Positions 16,119-26,419 of a DNA stretch of 64,000 nt are shown piece after piece. Origin of the DNA: Pedobacter sp. KBW06 (GTDB taxonomy: Bacteria > Bacteroidota > Bacteroidia > Sphingobacteriales > Sphingobacteriaceae); the NCBI RefSeq assembly GCF_003852525.1, contig NZ_QAJL01000001.1, forward strand, positions 2,406,536 to 2,470,535. Reading direction: 5' to 3'. The stretch's first letter is position 1. Every line of letters begins with the position of its first letter. The notes below the pieces were generated by a model that was given only the letters and a program-made list of their open reading frames with translations, did not search any database and was not told the DNA's origin. The translations under genes were made by a program, and so were the position numbers.

Positions 16119-17816
16119 ATGTCACAATCACCAGAAATAAACCGCTACAGTAAAGTATTCACGCAGGACCCAACCCAGCCTGCAGCGCAAGCCATGCTAT
16201 ATGGAATTGGTCTGACCAAGGAAGATATGGACAAGGCACAGGTCGGTGTTGCCAGTATGGGATACGATGGAAATACCTGCAACATGCACCTCAATGATTT
16301 AGCAAAAATTGTTAAAGACGGGGTCTGGGATAACGGAATGGTCGGTTTAACCTTCAGCACCATCGGCGTAAGCGATGGCATGTCAAACGGAACAGATGGA
16401 ATGCGTTATTCGCTGGTTTCCAGAGATGTAATTGCAGATTCTATTGAGACAATTTGCGGTGGACAATATTACGATGGCGTAATTGCTTTACCCGGTTGTG
16501 ATAAAAATATGCCGGGTTCGATCATGGCAATGGGCCGCTTAAACCGCCCATCGATCATGGTATATGGTGGAAGTATCCACTCCGGAAAATATAAAGGAAA
16601 ATCATTAAATATCGTATCTGCATTTGAAGCCCTTGGCGAGAAACTGGCAGGTACTTTAGATGAAGAAGATTATCAGGGCATTATTCGCAACACCTGTCCT
16701 GGAGCCGGTGCCTGTGGTGGAATGTATACCGCAAATACCATGGCTTCAGCAATCGAAGCATTGGGCATGAGTTTGCCATACAGTTCTTCTTATCCTGCAT
16801 TGAGCGAGGAAAAGAGAAAAGAATGTTTAGATGCAGGTAAAGCCATCCGTGTTTTATTGGAAAGAAACATCCTGCCTTCAGACATCATGACCGAAAAAGC
16901 ATTCCACAATGCGATTGTAACGGTAATGGTTTTAGGTGGTTCTACCAATGCGGTATTGCACTTAATTGCCATGGCAAAATCAGTAGGACTAAGCTTAAAA
17001 TTAGCAGATTTCCAAGCCGTTAGTGATAACACTCCGGTATTGGCAGATTTGAAACCAAGCGGACAATACCTGATGGAAGATGTTCATGAAATCGGTGGTG
17101 TTCCTGCAGTATTAAAATACCTGTTGAAAGTAGGTTTAATTCATGGCGACTGCTTAACAGTAACCGGAAAAACGCTGGCTGAAAATGTAGCGGATGCTGC
17201 TGATCTGGATTTCGATCAACAAAAAGTAATCCTTCCGGTAACCAACCCGGTAAAAGCAACGGGTCACTTACAAATGTTATATGGCAATATCGCCGAAAAA
17301 GGCTCAGTAGCCAAAATCAGTGGTAAAGAAGGAGAAAGATTTGAAGGTCCGGCAAGGGTGTTCGAAGGAGAAAAATCATTGATCGCCGGAATCCAGAGCG
17401 GAAAGGTGAAAAAAGGTGACGTAGTGGTGATCAGACAGGTAGGTCCTAAAGGAGCACCGGGAATGCCGGAAATGCTAAAACCAACTTCGGCCATTATTGG
17501 TGCAGGATTGGGAAAATCGGTAGCCTTGATTACGGACGGACGTTTCTCCGGAGGTACACATGGTTTCGTAGTAGGACACATCACTCCGGAAGCATGGGAC
17601 GGTGGAAATATTGCTTTTGTACATGACAACGATACGATCATCATTGATGCGGTAAACAACACTTTACACCTGGACATTACCGAAGAGGAAATGGAAAAAC
17701 GTAAAGCCGTTTGGAAACAGTTGCCACCACCCGTCAAAGGCGGCGTCCTTTACAAGTACCTGAAACAGGTAAGCGATGCCAGTGAGGGCTGCGTTACCGA
17801 TGCCTACACTCACTAA
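16119..17816 (+). CDS. ilvD: dihydroxy-acid dehydratase
   Basis: A 565-residue iron-sulfur enzyme that dehydrates 2,3-dihydroxy-isovalerate and 2,3-dihydroxy-3-methylvalerate to the corresponding 2-keto acids. Cluster cysteines are visible at Cys54 (GNTCNMHL), Cys127 ([10 protein letters not shown]) and Cys199 ([12 protein letters not shown]). The C-terminal [15 protein letters not shown] motif is present. It begins one base after ilvE, so translation is probably coupled. Full length, cytoplasmic, no anomalies. Confidence 0.97.
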   Translation: MSQSPEINRYSKVFTQDPTQPAAQAMLYGIGLTKEDMDKAQVGVASMGYDGNTCNMHLNDLAKIVKDGVWDNGMVGLTFSTIGVSDGMSNGTDGMRYSLVSRDVIADSIETICGGQYYDGVIALPGCDKNMPGSIMAMGRLNRPSIMVYGGSIHSGKYKGKSLNIVSAFEALGEKLAGTLDEEDYQGIIRNTCPGAGACGGMYTANTMASAIEALGMSLPYSSSYPALSEEKRKECLDAGKAIRVLLERNILPSDIMTEKAFHNAIVTVMVLGGSTNAVLHLIAMAKSVGLSLKLADFQAVSDNTPVLADLKPSGQYLMEDVHEIGGVPAVLKYLLKVGLIHGDCLTVTGKTLAENVADAADLDFDQQKVILPVTNPVKATGHLQMLYGNIAEKGSVAKISGKEGERFEGPARVFEGEKSLIAGIQSGKVKKGDVVVIRQVGPKGAPGMPEMLKPTSAIIGAGLGKSVALITDGRFSGGTHGFVVGHITPEAWDGGNIAFVHDNDTIIIDAVNNTLHLDITEEEMEKRKAVWKQLPPPVKGGVLYKYLKQVSDASEGCVTDAYTH

Positions 17817-17849
17817 TTAACCGAAACCCCTATACCTAAAAATAAAACA

Positions 17850-19589
17850 ATGAACACTGCACAAGAGGAAGCAACAACCTTAACGGAACCCAGGAAAACA
17901 GTAAATGTTTCCGGTTCTGTAGCTTTATTGGAAGGATTAATAGCTGAAGGCACGGATACCATTTTTGGTTATCCTGGAGGTGCCATCATGCCTATTTACG
18001 ACGCGATATACGATTATAAAGACCAGTTAAAACATATTTTAGTACGCCATGAACAAGGCGGCACACATGCCGGACAAGGCTATGCACGTACTTCCGGAAA
18101 AGTCGGCGTCGTATTCGCTACGAGTGGTCCGGGAGCCACCAACCTGGTAACAGGTTTGGCCGATGCACAGATCGACAGTACGCCTATGGTTTGCATCACC
18201 GGACAGGTATATGCACACCTTTTAGGAACAGATGCTTTCCAGGAAACGGATGTAATTAACATTACGACTCCGGTAACGAAATGGAATTACCAGATCACTG
18301 ATGCCACGGAAATCCCAAGTGTATTGGCGAAAGCTTTTTACATCGCCCGCAGCGGCAGACCAGGCCCGGTATTGATCGACATCACCAAAAATGCACAGTT
18401 GCAGATGTTTGATTATGAAGGTTACACACCTTGTGATCATGTTCGTAGCTACCGCCCGAGACCAAATATCCGTAAAGAATATATCGAACAGGCTGCTGCG
18501 CTGATCAATTCTGCAAAGAAACCTTTCATCCTTTTCGGACAAGGTGTTTCTTTAGGAAATGCAGAGCAGGAATTTAAAGCTTTTGTAGAAAAAACAGGAA
18601 TTCCGGCAGCATGGACGATTATGGGTGCAGGTGCAATTCCTACAGATCATCCTTTAAATGTAGGGATGTTAGGGATGCATGGTAACTATGGTCCAAACGT
18701 GCAAACAAATGCATGTGATGTACTCATTGCAATAGGAATGCGCTTCGACGACCGTGTAACGGGACGTTTAGATAAATATGCCAAACAAGCCAAAGTAATC
18801 CACCTGGACATCGATCCTGCAGAGATCGATAAAAACGTAAAGGCGGAAGTTCCGGTATGGGGCGACTGTAAACAAACCCTTCCTCTTTTGACTGCTTTAG
18901 TGGATCAGAAAGAACATAAAGAATGGTTGGCAGAGTTCAGGGCTTATGATAAAACAGAGTTGGAAACCGTCATCCATAAGGAGTTGAACCCGGAAAGTGG
19001 CGAATTGACCATGGGTGAAGTGATCAACCAGCTAAATGTACTAACCAAAGGTGAAGCGATCATCGTAACCGATGTGGGTCAGCACCAAATGGTGGCTTGT
19101 CGTTATGCGAAGTTTAACCACACCAGAAGTAACATCACGAGTGGCGGCTTAGGCACAATGGGCTTCGGCTTACCTGCAGCGATCGGTGCTAAATTTGGCG
19201 CGCCGGACCGGACCGTAGTTGCCGTAATTGGTGATGGTGGTTTCCAGATGACGCTTCAGGAATTGGGTACGATCATGCAAAGTGGAATTGATGTGAAGAT
19301 CATGATCCTGAACAACAGGTTCCTGGGTATGGTTCGCCAATGGCAGCAATTGTTCCATGAGAAACGCTACTCTTTCGTAGACATTACAAGTCCTGATTTC
19401 GTGAAACTTGCCGATTCGTATTATATCGCGGGTAAAAAGGTTTCTGAACGTGAAGATCTGGTGAGCTCTTTAGAAGAAATGTTAAACCACAAAGGTTCCT
19501 TCCTTTTAGAAGTAATGGTAGCCAAAGAACACAATGTATTCCCAATGGTTCCGCAAGGAAGCAGTGTAAGTGAAATCAGACTTAAATAA
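17850..19589 (+). CDS. ilvB: acetolactate synthase, large catalytic subunit
   Basis: A 579-residue thiamine-diphosphate enzyme that condenses two pyruvates, or pyruvate with 2-ketobutyrate, in the first shared step of Val/Leu and Ile synthesis. The catalytic glutamate is Glu68 in LVRHEQGG. The cofactor motif starts at GDGGFQM (about 455) and ends with the Asn-Asn pair about 28 residues later. The N-terminal GYPGGAIMP and the FAD-binding middle domain are intact. The regulatory subunit gene follows 10 bp later. The biosynthetic rather than catabolic (AlsS) role is clear from context. Confidence 0.96.
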   Translation: MNTAQEEATTLTEPRKTVNVSGSVALLEGLIAEGTDTIFGYPGGAIMPIYDAIYDYKDQLKHILVRHEQGGTHAGQGYARTSGKVGVVFATSGPGATNLVTGLADAQIDSTPMVCITGQVYAHLLGTDAFQETDVINITTPVTKWNYQITDATEIPSVLAKAFYIARSGRPGPVLIDITKNAQLQMFDYEGYTPCDHVRSYRPRPNIRKEYIEQAAALINSAKKPFILFGQGVSLGNAEQEFKAFVEKTGIPAAWTIMGAGAIPTDHPLNVGMLGMHGNYGPNVQTNACDVLIAIGMRFDDRVTGRLDKYAKQAKVIHLDIDPAEIDKNVKAEVPVWGDCKQTLPLLTALVDQKEHKEWLAEFRAYDKTELETVIHKELNPESGELTMGEVINQLNVLTKGEAIIVTDVGQHQMVACRYAKFNHTRSNITSGGLGTMGFGLPAAIGAKFGAPDRTVVAVIGDGGFQMTLQELGTIMQSGIDVKIMILNNRFLGMVRQWQQLFHEKRYSFVDITSPDFVKLADSYYIAGKKVSEREDLVSSLEEMLNHKGSFLLEVMVAKEHNVFPMVPQGSSVSEIRLK

Positions 19590-19599
19590 TTAGCAGATC

Positions 19600-20211
19600 A
19601 TGAGCAGTTCTCAAGAAATAAACGAAAAACAGGAATTTACGATCACGGTATACACGGAAAATCAAATCGGATTACTGAACCGTATTGCCATTATTTTTTC
19701 AAGAAGAAAAATCAATATAGATACTTTAAATACTTCTCCTTCGGAGATTGAGCACATTCACCGTTTCAATATCGTGATTCACGAAACTGAAGAAGTGGTG
19801 CGTAAACTGGCCCGTCAGATTGAAAAGCAGGTAGAGGTATTGAAAGTATATTTCAATACCAATGAAGACATCATCTGGCAGGAAATGGCCCTTTACAAAG
19901 TGCCTACCGACACCATCGCTGAGCTGGTATCTGTAGAACGTTTGTTGCGCGAAAATGGCGCAAGGGCGGTAGTGATCCGTAAAGATTACACCGTATTTGA
20001 AACGACCGGTCACCGCGAAGAAACCGACAAACTGATCGAAGTGCTGCAACCTTACGGACTGATCGAATTTGTCAGAAGTGCAAGGGTAGCGATCATCAAA
20101 GACAGTGAAGGCTTTAACCGCAAACTAAGAGAGTTTGAGCGCAGGGAACCAGGACAGGAAGTGATTGAAAACGAATTCCTTGATAAAGAGAAAAACGTAT
20201 TCAGCATGTAA
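19600..20211 (+). CDS. ilvN: acetolactate synthase, small regulatory subunit
   Basis: A 203-residue regulatory partner of IlvB. The N-terminal ACT domain (about 12-88) begins FTITVYTENQIGLLNRIAII and is where valine would bind for feedback inhibition. A second C-terminal domain (about 95-180) follows, as in the long IlvH/IlvN type. It follows ilvB by 10 bp. The 80-bp gap after it to ilvC holds no obvious hairpin. The symbol ilvH would be equally valid. Confidence 0.93.
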   Translation: MSSSQEINEKQEFTITVYTENQIGLLNRIAIIFSRRKINIDTLNTSPSEIEHIHRFNIVIHETEEVVRKLARQIEKQVEVLKVYFNTNEDIIWQEMALYKVPTDTIAELVSVERLLRENGARAVVIRKDYTVFETTGHREETDKLIEVLQPYGLIEFVRSARVAIIKDSEGFNRKLREFERREPGQEVIENEFLDKEKNVFSM

Positions 20212-20291
20212 TTTTCAAGGGCCGGATGTGCTCAGCAGAACAAATAAATATTAAACAAAAAATTAGAACCTATAAATAACCATTAAAAACG

Positions 20292-21773
20292 ATGTCAAAC
20301 TATTTTAACACACTACCTCTTAGAGAAAAATTAAACCAATTGGGTGTATGCGATTTCATGGACAGCTCTGAATTTCTAGACGGCGTAAATGCCCTGAAAG
20401 GAAAAAAGCTGGTGATCATCGGTTGCGGTGCACAAGGATTGAACCAGGGTTTAAATTTAAGAGATAGCGGTTTAGATGTTTCTTATACTTTACGTAAAGA
20501 AGCGATTGAAGGCAAAAGAGATTCCTGGAAAAATGCGACAGAGAATAACTTTACCGTAGGTACTTATGAAGAGTTGGTCCCTACAGCTGATGTATTGATT
20601 AACCTTACTCCTGATAAACAACACACTTCGGTAGTTAATGCAGTAATGCCTTTAATGAAACAAGGTGCTACCTTATCTTACTCACATGGTTTCAACATTG
20701 TGGAAGAAGGCATGCAGGTGCGTAAAGACATTACCGTAATTATGGTGGCACCAAAATGCCCTGGTAGTGAAGTAAGAGCAGAATATGTACGCGGTTTTGG
20801 TGTACCTACCCTAATTGCTGTTCACCCGGAGAATGATCCGGAAGGAAAAGGTTTAGATCAGGCTAAAGCCTATTGCGTAGGAACCGGCGGTCATAAAGCA
20901 GGTGTTTTAAAATCATCTTTTGTGGCAGAAGTAAAATCAGATTTGATGGGTGAGCAAACGATCCTTTGCGGATTATTGCAAACAGGCTCTATCCTTTCAT
21001 TTGATAAAATGATTGAAAAAGGAATTGATGCAGGTTACGCTTCCAAATTGGTTCAGTATGGTGTAGAGGTGATCACTGAAGCCTTAAAACAAGGTGGTAT
21101 CACTGCGATGATGGACAGATTGAGCAATGTAGCTAAGATCAAAGCATTTGAGGTTTCTGAAGAATTGAAAACGATCATGCGTCCATTATTCCAAAAGCAT
21201 CAGGACGACATCATGAGCGGCGAGTTTAGCCGTGTAATGATGGAAGACTGGGCTGCCGGTGATAAAAACTTATTGGCATGGCGCGCCGCAACCGGCGAAA
21301 CTGCTTTCGAAAAAACTCCTGCCGGAAATGTTAAAATTGGCGAACAGGAATATTTTGACAATGCATTGCTAATGGTTGCTTTTGTAAGAGCAGGTGTGGA
21401 ACTGGCTTTCGAAACAATGGTAGAAGCTGGAATTAAACCAGAATCTGCTTACTACGAGTCATTACACGAAACTCCACTAATTGCAAACACCATTGCCCGT
21501 AAAAAATTATTCGAAATGAACAGGGTGATTTCAGATACTGCAGAATATGGTTGTTACTTATTTGACCATGCTTGTAAACCACTTCTGGCAGATTTCATGA
21601 CTAAAGTTGATACTGACCTGATCGGTAAAAACTTCAACGAAGGTAAAGATGGCGCTGTGGACAACAGAGCATTGATCTCCGTAAATGAAGTGATCCGTTC
21701 ACATCAGGTGGAAGTTGTAGGTGCTGAATTAAGAAAGGCAATGACTGCAATGAAATCTATTAAAACTGCCTAA
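20292..21773 (+). CDS. ilvC: ketol-acid reductoisomerase, class II (long form)
   Basis: A 493-residue enzyme that isomerises and reduces acetolactate or acetohydroxybutyrate with NADPH and magnesium. The nucleotide-binding motif [11 protein letters not shown] is at about 43-53. Length near 490 and two C-terminal knotted domains are characteristic of the class II form found in enterobacteria and plants; class I enzymes have about 330 residues. It follows ilvN in the operon. A hairpin lies between it and leuC. Confidence 0.96.
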   Translation: MSNYFNTLPLREKLNQLGVCDFMDSSEFLDGVNALKGKKLVIIGCGAQGLNQGLNLRDSGLDVSYTLRKEAIEGKRDSWKNATENNFTVGTYEELVPTADVLINLTPDKQHTSVVNAVMPLMKQGATLSYSHGFNIVEEGMQVRKDITVIMVAPKCPGSEVRAEYVRGFGVPTLIAVHPENDPEGKGLDQAKAYCVGTGGHKAGVLKSSFVAEVKSDLMGEQTILCGLLQTGSILSFDKMIEKGIDAGYASKLVQYGVEVITEALKQGGITAMMDRLSNVAKIKAFEVSEELKTIMRPLFQKHQDDIMSGEFSRVMMEDWAAGDKNLLAWRAATGETAFEKTPAGNVKIGEQEYFDNALLMVAFVRAGVELAFETMVEAGIKPESAYYESLHETPLIANTIARKKLFEMNRVISDTAEYGCYLFDHACKPLLADFMTKVDTDLIGKNFNEGKDGAVDNRALISVNEVIRSHQVEVVGAELRKAMTAMKSIKTA

Positions 21774-21785
21774 TCATAAAATTAG

Positions 21786-21816
21786 AAGGACCCAGGTATT
21801 AAAGGCCTGAGTCCTT
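21786..21816 (+). terminator. intra-operon hairpin between ilvC and leuC
   Basis: AAGGAC with CCAGG pairs with CCTG and GTCCTT. The following T-run is short (TTTA), so it is at most a partial terminator or an RNA-processing or stability element that could set leu expression lower than ilv. Confidence 0.4.
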
Positions 21817-21832
21817 TACAAAGCAATAAAAA

Positions 21833-23248
21833 ATGTCAAAAACATTAGTAGAAAAAATTTGGGATGCCCATGTGGTAAAGAGTGAAGTCGGATTTCCGGA
21901 TATTTTATATATCGATACACACTTGATACACGAGGTGACTTCCCCTCAGGCTTTCGATGGTCTACGCAAAAGAGGCTTGCCTGTTTTCCGTCCGCAGCAA
22001 ACTGTGGCTACGGCAGATCATAATGTGCCTACCTTAAACCAGCTGCAACCCATTAAAGAAGAACTTTCCCGTTATCAGGTAGACATGTTAACCAAAAACT
22101 GTGCAGAATTTGGCATTGAGCTTTATGGTTTAGGTCATCCTTTCCAGGGAATTGTACACGTAATTGGTCCGGAACTGGGCATTACCCTACCAGGAAAAAC
22201 CATGGTTTGCGGAGATAGCCATACTTCTACACACGGTGCCTTTGGTGCCATTGCCTTCGGGATCGGTACTTCTCAGGTGGAACAGGTTTTTGCCACACAA
22301 TGTTTGTTGCAGCAGAAACCGAAAACCATGAAAATTGAGGTGAACGGTGCCTTAGGACAAGGTGTTACGGCTAAAGACATTATTCTATACATCATCTCTA
22401 AAATATCTGCTGCCGGTGGTACAGGTTATTTTATCGAATATGCAGGTTCTACCATTGAGGCTTTAAGTATGGAAGCGAGAATGACGATCTGTAATATGAG
22501 CATTGAAATGGGTGCCAGAGGCGGTTTGATTGCTCCTGACCAAATCACTTTCGATTACATTAAAGGAAGAGAATTTGCACCTGCAGGCGAAGAGTGGGAC
22601 AAATCACTGGCCTACTGGAAAACATTATACAGCGATGCGGATGCTCAGTTTGACAGCGTTTTAACCTTTGATGCCGCAGACATCAGCCCAATGATCACTT
22701 ACGGAACAAATCCGGGAATGGGAATGGGAATCTCAGAACACATTCCTTCTACTGCGAGTCAGGTTTCTTCGGAGCAGGCATCTTTCCAGAAAGCTTTGGA
22801 TTATATGGGCATTGAACAGGATACAGAATTGGTAGGTAAACCTATTGACTATGTATTTATCGGCAGTTGCACCAATTCCAGAATGGAAGATTTACGCGAA
22901 GTGGCGGAATTTGTAAAGGGTCGTCAGAAAGCAGAAAACGTGACCGTTTGGATCGTACCGGGTTCTAAACAAATCGAGCAGCAAGCAATTGCTGAAGGAT
23001 TGGATAAAATCTTTGAAGCGGCAGGATTCCAGTTGCGCGAGCCTGGATGTAGTGCTTGTTTAGGCATGAATGAGGATAAAATCCCTGCAGGAAAATACTG
23101 TGTATCTACTTCCAACAGAAATTTTGAAGGAAGACAAGGACCAGATTCCCGCACATTTTTAGCCAGTCCGCTTACCGCAGCTGCTGCTGCCATTACCGGA
23201 AGGGTTACGGATGTAAGAACTTTATTGAACGAACCTGCACACGCTTAA
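21833..23248 (+). CDS. leuC: 3-isopropylmalate dehydratase, large subunit
   Basis: A 471-residue aconitase-family subunit that, with LeuD, converts 2- to 3-isopropylmalate. The 4Fe-4S ligands are visible as the Cys in [12 protein letters not shown] (about 346) and the pair in GCSACLGMN (about 407-410). The N-terminal [12 protein letters not shown] block is present. Full length and followed 12 bp later by leuD. The operon context distinguishes it from homoaconitase and from citraconate-type relatives. Confidence 0.96.
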   Translation: MSKTLVEKIWDAHVVKSEVGFPDILYIDTHLIHEVTSPQAFDGLRKRGLPVFRPQQTVATADHNVPTLNQLQPIKEELSRYQVDMLTKNCAEFGIELYGLGHPFQGIVHVIGPELGITLPGKTMVCGDSHTSTHGAFGAIAFGIGTSQVEQVFATQCLLQQKPKTMKIEVNGALGQGVTAKDIILYIISKISAAGGTGYFIEYAGSTIEALSMEARMTICNMSIEMGARGGLIAPDQITFDYIKGREFAPAGEEWDKSLAYWKTLYSDADAQFDSVLTFDAADISPMITYGTNPGMGMGISEHIPSTASQVSSEQASFQKALDYMGIEQDTELVGKPIDYVFIGSCTNSRMEDLREVAEFVKGRQKAENVTVWIVPGSKQIEQQAIAEGLDKIFEAAGFQLREPGCSACLGMNEDKIPAGKYCVSTSNRNFEGRQGPDSRTFLASPLTAAAAAITGRVTDVRTLLNEPAHA

Positions 23249-23260
23249 ATAAGAATCATT

Positions 23261-23845
23261 ATGAAAAAATTTGAAAAGCTTACTTCGGCGATTGTGCCTT
23301 TAAATATAGAGAATATAGATACCGACCAGATCATTCCGGCCAGGTTTCTAAAGGCGACTACGCGTGAAGGTTTCGGTGAGAACTTATTCCGTGATTGGCG
23401 TTATAACGGTGACAATACCTTAAAAACGGATTTCGTGTTGAACAACCCGGCTTTTAAAGGCAGGATTTTGGTGGCAGGAAAGAACTTTGGTTGCGGTAGT
23501 AGTCGCGAGCATGCAGCCTGGGCCATTCAGGATGCAGGTTTTGATGTAGTGATCAGCAGTTTCTTTGCCGACATCTTTAAAGGAAATGCATTAAACAATG
23601 GTTTATTACCAATCCAGGTAAGCGATGAGTTCTTAGCAGAGATCTTCAGCACAGTAGGTCAGGATAGTACTGCCCAGCTTGATGTTGATTTGGAAGCACA
23701 AACGGTAACCAATGTAGTAACCGGATCTAAAACTGATTTCGAAATCAATCCCTATAAAAAATCCTGCTTAATCAATGGTTATGATGACATCGATTTCATC
23801 TTAAACCAAAAGCAATTGGTCGTAGAATTTGAACAAAACAGATAA
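23261..23845 (+). CDS. leuD: 3-isopropylmalate dehydratase, small subunit
   Basis: A 194-residue swivel-domain partner of LeuC. Diagnostic blocks are [14 protein letters not shown] near residue 20 and [16 protein letters not shown] near 70-85. Length is normal. Its stop codon shares one base (TAATG) with the start of the downstream ABC gene, so translation of that ABC protein is coupled to leuD. Confidence 0.96.
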   Translation: MKKFEKLTSAIVPLNIENIDTDQIIPARFLKATTREGFGENLFRDWRYNGDNTLKTDFVLNNPAFKGRILVAGKNFGCGSSREHAAWAIQDAGFDVVISSFFADIFKGNALNNGLLPIQVSDEFLAEIFSTVGQDSTAQLDVDLEAQTVTNVVTGSKTDFEINPYKKSCLINGYDDIDFILNQKQLVVEFEQNR

Positions 23846-25314
23846 TGTCACAACCCGTCGTCCATATCGCCCACTTTAATCTAAAGTACCATCAAAAACC
23901 GGTGTTACAGGATTTGAGCTGGGTAATAAACCGCAATGACAACTGGTTGTTGTGTGGTTCTAGTGGAACCGGAAAAACATCATTGGCCAAAGCTATCGCC
24001 GGCTTAATTCCCGTTCATGAGGGAGAGGTTAACATCAACTTCCACCCGGAAAGTACCTTACCGGCAATGGTCCATTATGTGGCCAACTGGTATCAGTTTA
24101 AAGACCTTGAAGGCGCTTCAAACTTCTATTACCAGCAACGTTATAACAGTTCGGTTACCGTAACCACAGCTACTGTAATCGCTGAACTGGAAGTTTATGG
24201 TAAAGAATACGGACTTCCATCTGAAGAAATTGAGCACATTCTGGAAGCCTTAGGCTTTACTGCTTTAAAAAACTCTCCGCTGATCCAGTTATCCAGCGGA
24301 GAACATAAAAAATTGCAATTGGTAAAGGCCTTATGGTTAAAACCGCAATTGTTAATTCTGGACCAACCCTACAATGGATTGGATAGCCTTTCCCGTAAAA
24401 ACTTAAATATTTTGCTGGAAGAAATCGCGGCAGCCGGAACACAGTTGATCTTAATCAGCAATGAAACGGAACTTCCTGCCGTAATCAATCGCTTTGCCGA
24501 GATCCGGAAAGGCGCATTGAAGGAGGTTTCCTTTGAAGAACGCGCCTTAGATCTTGTAGAAGAAATCACTAAACCTGTTCCTTCGTTTTTAAATAATGTC
24601 TCTGTTTCCTCCACTGCTGATCATGTCATCAAAATGATCGATGTGAACATCAGCTACAGCGGGAAACAGGTATTAAAGAACATCAACTGGGAAGTAAATT
24701 CAGGAGAAAAATGGCTTCTGCAAGGTTACAACGGCTCCGGAAAATCAACTTTATTGAGTTTAATTGCAGGTGACCATCCACAGGCTTATTCCAATAACTT
24801 TTACCTGTTCGGCAATAAAAGAGGAACAGGCGAGAGCATCTGGGAGATCAAAGAGCGCATTGGTTTGATATCTCCTGAATTGCATTGGTATTTTGACGCT
24901 TCTGCTACGGTATGGCAAAGCATCGCTTCCGGATTCTACGACAGCTCAGGCTTGTTCTGCAATCCAGGTGCAACCAAACATAAACAGGTAGACGAACTGA
25001 TCAGTTATTTCGGATTAACGGAATATAAAAACAGGTTGATGAATGAGCTTCCCTTAGGCAAGCAAAGGTTAACCTTACTGGCCCGGACCATTATCAAAAA
25101 TCCGGAGATCTTAATACTTGATGAGCCTTGTCAGGGTTTAGATCAACAACAAACACAACATTTTAACAAGCTGGTGGATGAGCTATGCAAAAATGGAACA
25201 ACATTAATCTACGTTGGCCATTTTGAATCCCAGTTACCGAGCTGTTTAGAGAAAAGAATTTTATTAGAAAACGGAGAAGTAAAATCCGTAGAACCGATGT
25301 TACAAACTATCTAG
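23845..25314 (+). CDS. tandem ABC ATPase (ModF-like), embedded in the leu operon
   Basis: A 489-residue protein with two ATP-binding cassettes and no membrane segment. Cassette 1 (about 5-235): Walker A GSSGTGKT (38-45), signature LSSGE (149-153), Walker B LLILDQ with Gln174 where the catalytic Glu is expected, and Asn206 in place of the switch His. Cassette 2 (about 262-485): Walker A GYNGSGKS (294-301), signature PLGKQ (403-407), catalytic Glu427 and His459 present. So one site looks inactive and one competent. Architecture resembles ModF (PhrA). It overlaps leuD by one base and precedes leuB by 4 bp. No permease is nearby, so a transport role is doubtful; the function is unknown. Confidence 0.85.
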   Translation: MSQPVVHIAHFNLKYHQKPVLQDLSWVINRNDNWLLCGSSGTGKTSLAKAIAGLIPVHEGEVNINFHPESTLPAMVHYVANWYQFKDLEGASNFYYQQRYNSSVTVTTATVIAELEVYGKEYGLPSEEIEHILEALGFTALKNSPLIQLSSGEHKKLQLVKALWLKPQLLILDQPYNGLDSLSRKNLNILLEEIAAAGTQLILISNETELPAVINRFAEIRKGALKEVSFEERALDLVEEITKPVPSFLNNVSVSSTADHVIKMIDVNISYSGKQVLKNINWEVNSGEKWLLQGYNGSGKSTLLSLIAGDHPQAYSNNFYLFGNKRGTGESIWEIKERIGLISPELHWYFDASATVWQSIASGFYDSSGLFCNPGATKHKQVDELISYFGLTEYKNRLMNELPLGKQRLTLLARTIIKNPEILILDEPCQGLDQQQTQHFNKLVDELCKNGTTLIYVGHFESQLPSCLEKRILLENGEVKSVEPMLQTI

Positions 25315-25318
25315 AACG

Positions 25319-26407
25319 ATGAAGAAAAATATATTAGTTATTCCCGGCGACGGAATCGGACCTGAAGTGACCACTTGGGGTAAAGCAGTATTGGAAGAAA
25401 TTGCCAAAGGTTTCGGACATGATTTCAGTTATGACGAAGCACTGATGGGCCATGCAGCAATTGAAGCAACAGGCAATCCACTACCCGATGAAACGCTGGA
25501 AAAAGCTAAAAAAAGCGATGCCATTCTTTTTGGTGCGGTAGGTCATGCTAAGTATGACAATGATCCTTCTTTAAAAGTACGCCCTGAGCAGGGATTACTT
25601 AAAATCCGCAAGGAATTAGGTTTGTATGCCAACCTGCGCCCTATTTTACTGTTTGACGAATTGTTAAATGCTTCGAGCATTAAACCCAATATATTAAAGG
25701 GTACAGACATCCTGTTTTTCAGAGAGCTGACAGGTGATGTTTATTTCGGCGAGAAAACCCGCTCTGAAGATAACAATACCGCTTCTGATCTGATGATCTA
25801 CCACCGTTATGAGGTAGAAAGAATTGCCCGTAAAGCATTCGAAGCAGCCATGCAACGTAGAAAAAGATTGTGTTCTGTAGATAAAGCAAACGTATTGGAA
25901 AGCTCCAGATTATGGAGAGAAACCGTACAGCAGATTGCAAAGGAATATCCGGAAGTACAAACCGATCATATGTTCATTGACAACGCAGCAATGCAGTTGA
26001 TCAAAGATCCGAAACAGTTTGACGTGGTACTAACGGCCAATCTTTTTGGAGATATCCTTACGGATGAAGCTTCACAAATTGCAGGATCGATGGGGATGCT
26101 GGCTTCCGCTTCTGTAGGCGAAAGCACTGGTTTCTTTGAACCAATCCATGGCTCGGCACATGACATCACCGGAAAGAACCTGGCTAACCCACTGGCTTCT
26201 ATCCTATCGGTATCCCTGATGCTGGAAATTGGCTTCGGACTGAAAGATGAAGCAAAAGTGATCATCGATGCCGTAGATCAGGTGCTGAAAGAAGGTTTCA
26301 GAACAAACGACATTGCTGACGATACGACCAACCCATATAAAGTTCTTGGAACCAAAGAAATGGGACAATTGGTCTTGAAATATATTACACAGAAAACTAA
26401 TCCCTAA
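25319..26407 (+). CDS. leuB: 3-isopropylmalate dehydrogenase
   Basis: A 362-residue NAD-dependent oxidative decarboxylase that makes 2-ketoisocaproate. The opening ILVIPGDGIGPEV, the substrate-binding ELTGDVYFGEK block near 140 and the NLFGDILTDEASQIAGSMGML metal/substrate segment near 240 are all present, as is the NAD-binding EPIHGSAHDITGK. Length is usual. It starts 4 bp after the ABC gene and precedes leuA by 12 bp. Confidence 0.97.
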   Translation: MKKNILVIPGDGIGPEVTTWGKAVLEEIAKGFGHDFSYDEALMGHAAIEATGNPLPDETLEKAKKSDAILFGAVGHAKYDNDPSLKVRPEQGLLKIRKELGLYANLRPILLFDELLNASSIKPNILKGTDILFFRELTGDVYFGEKTRSEDNNTASDLMIYHRYEVERIARKAFEAAMQRRKRLCSVDKANVLESSRLWRETVQQIAKEYPEVQTDHMFIDNAAMQLIKDPKQFDVVLTANLFGDILTDEASQIAGSMGMLASASVGESTGFFEPIHGSAHDITGKNLANPLASILSVSLMLEIGFGLKDEAKVIIDAVDQVLKEGFRTNDIADDTTNPYKVLGTKEMGQLVLKYITQKTNP

Positions 26408-26419
26408 ACTCCAAGAATT

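Noticed and set aside
17264-17737. A 157-codon minus-strand frame inside ilvD
   Set aside because: Antisense shadow of a conserved gene; rich in Pro/Ser/Cys as typical of such shadows.
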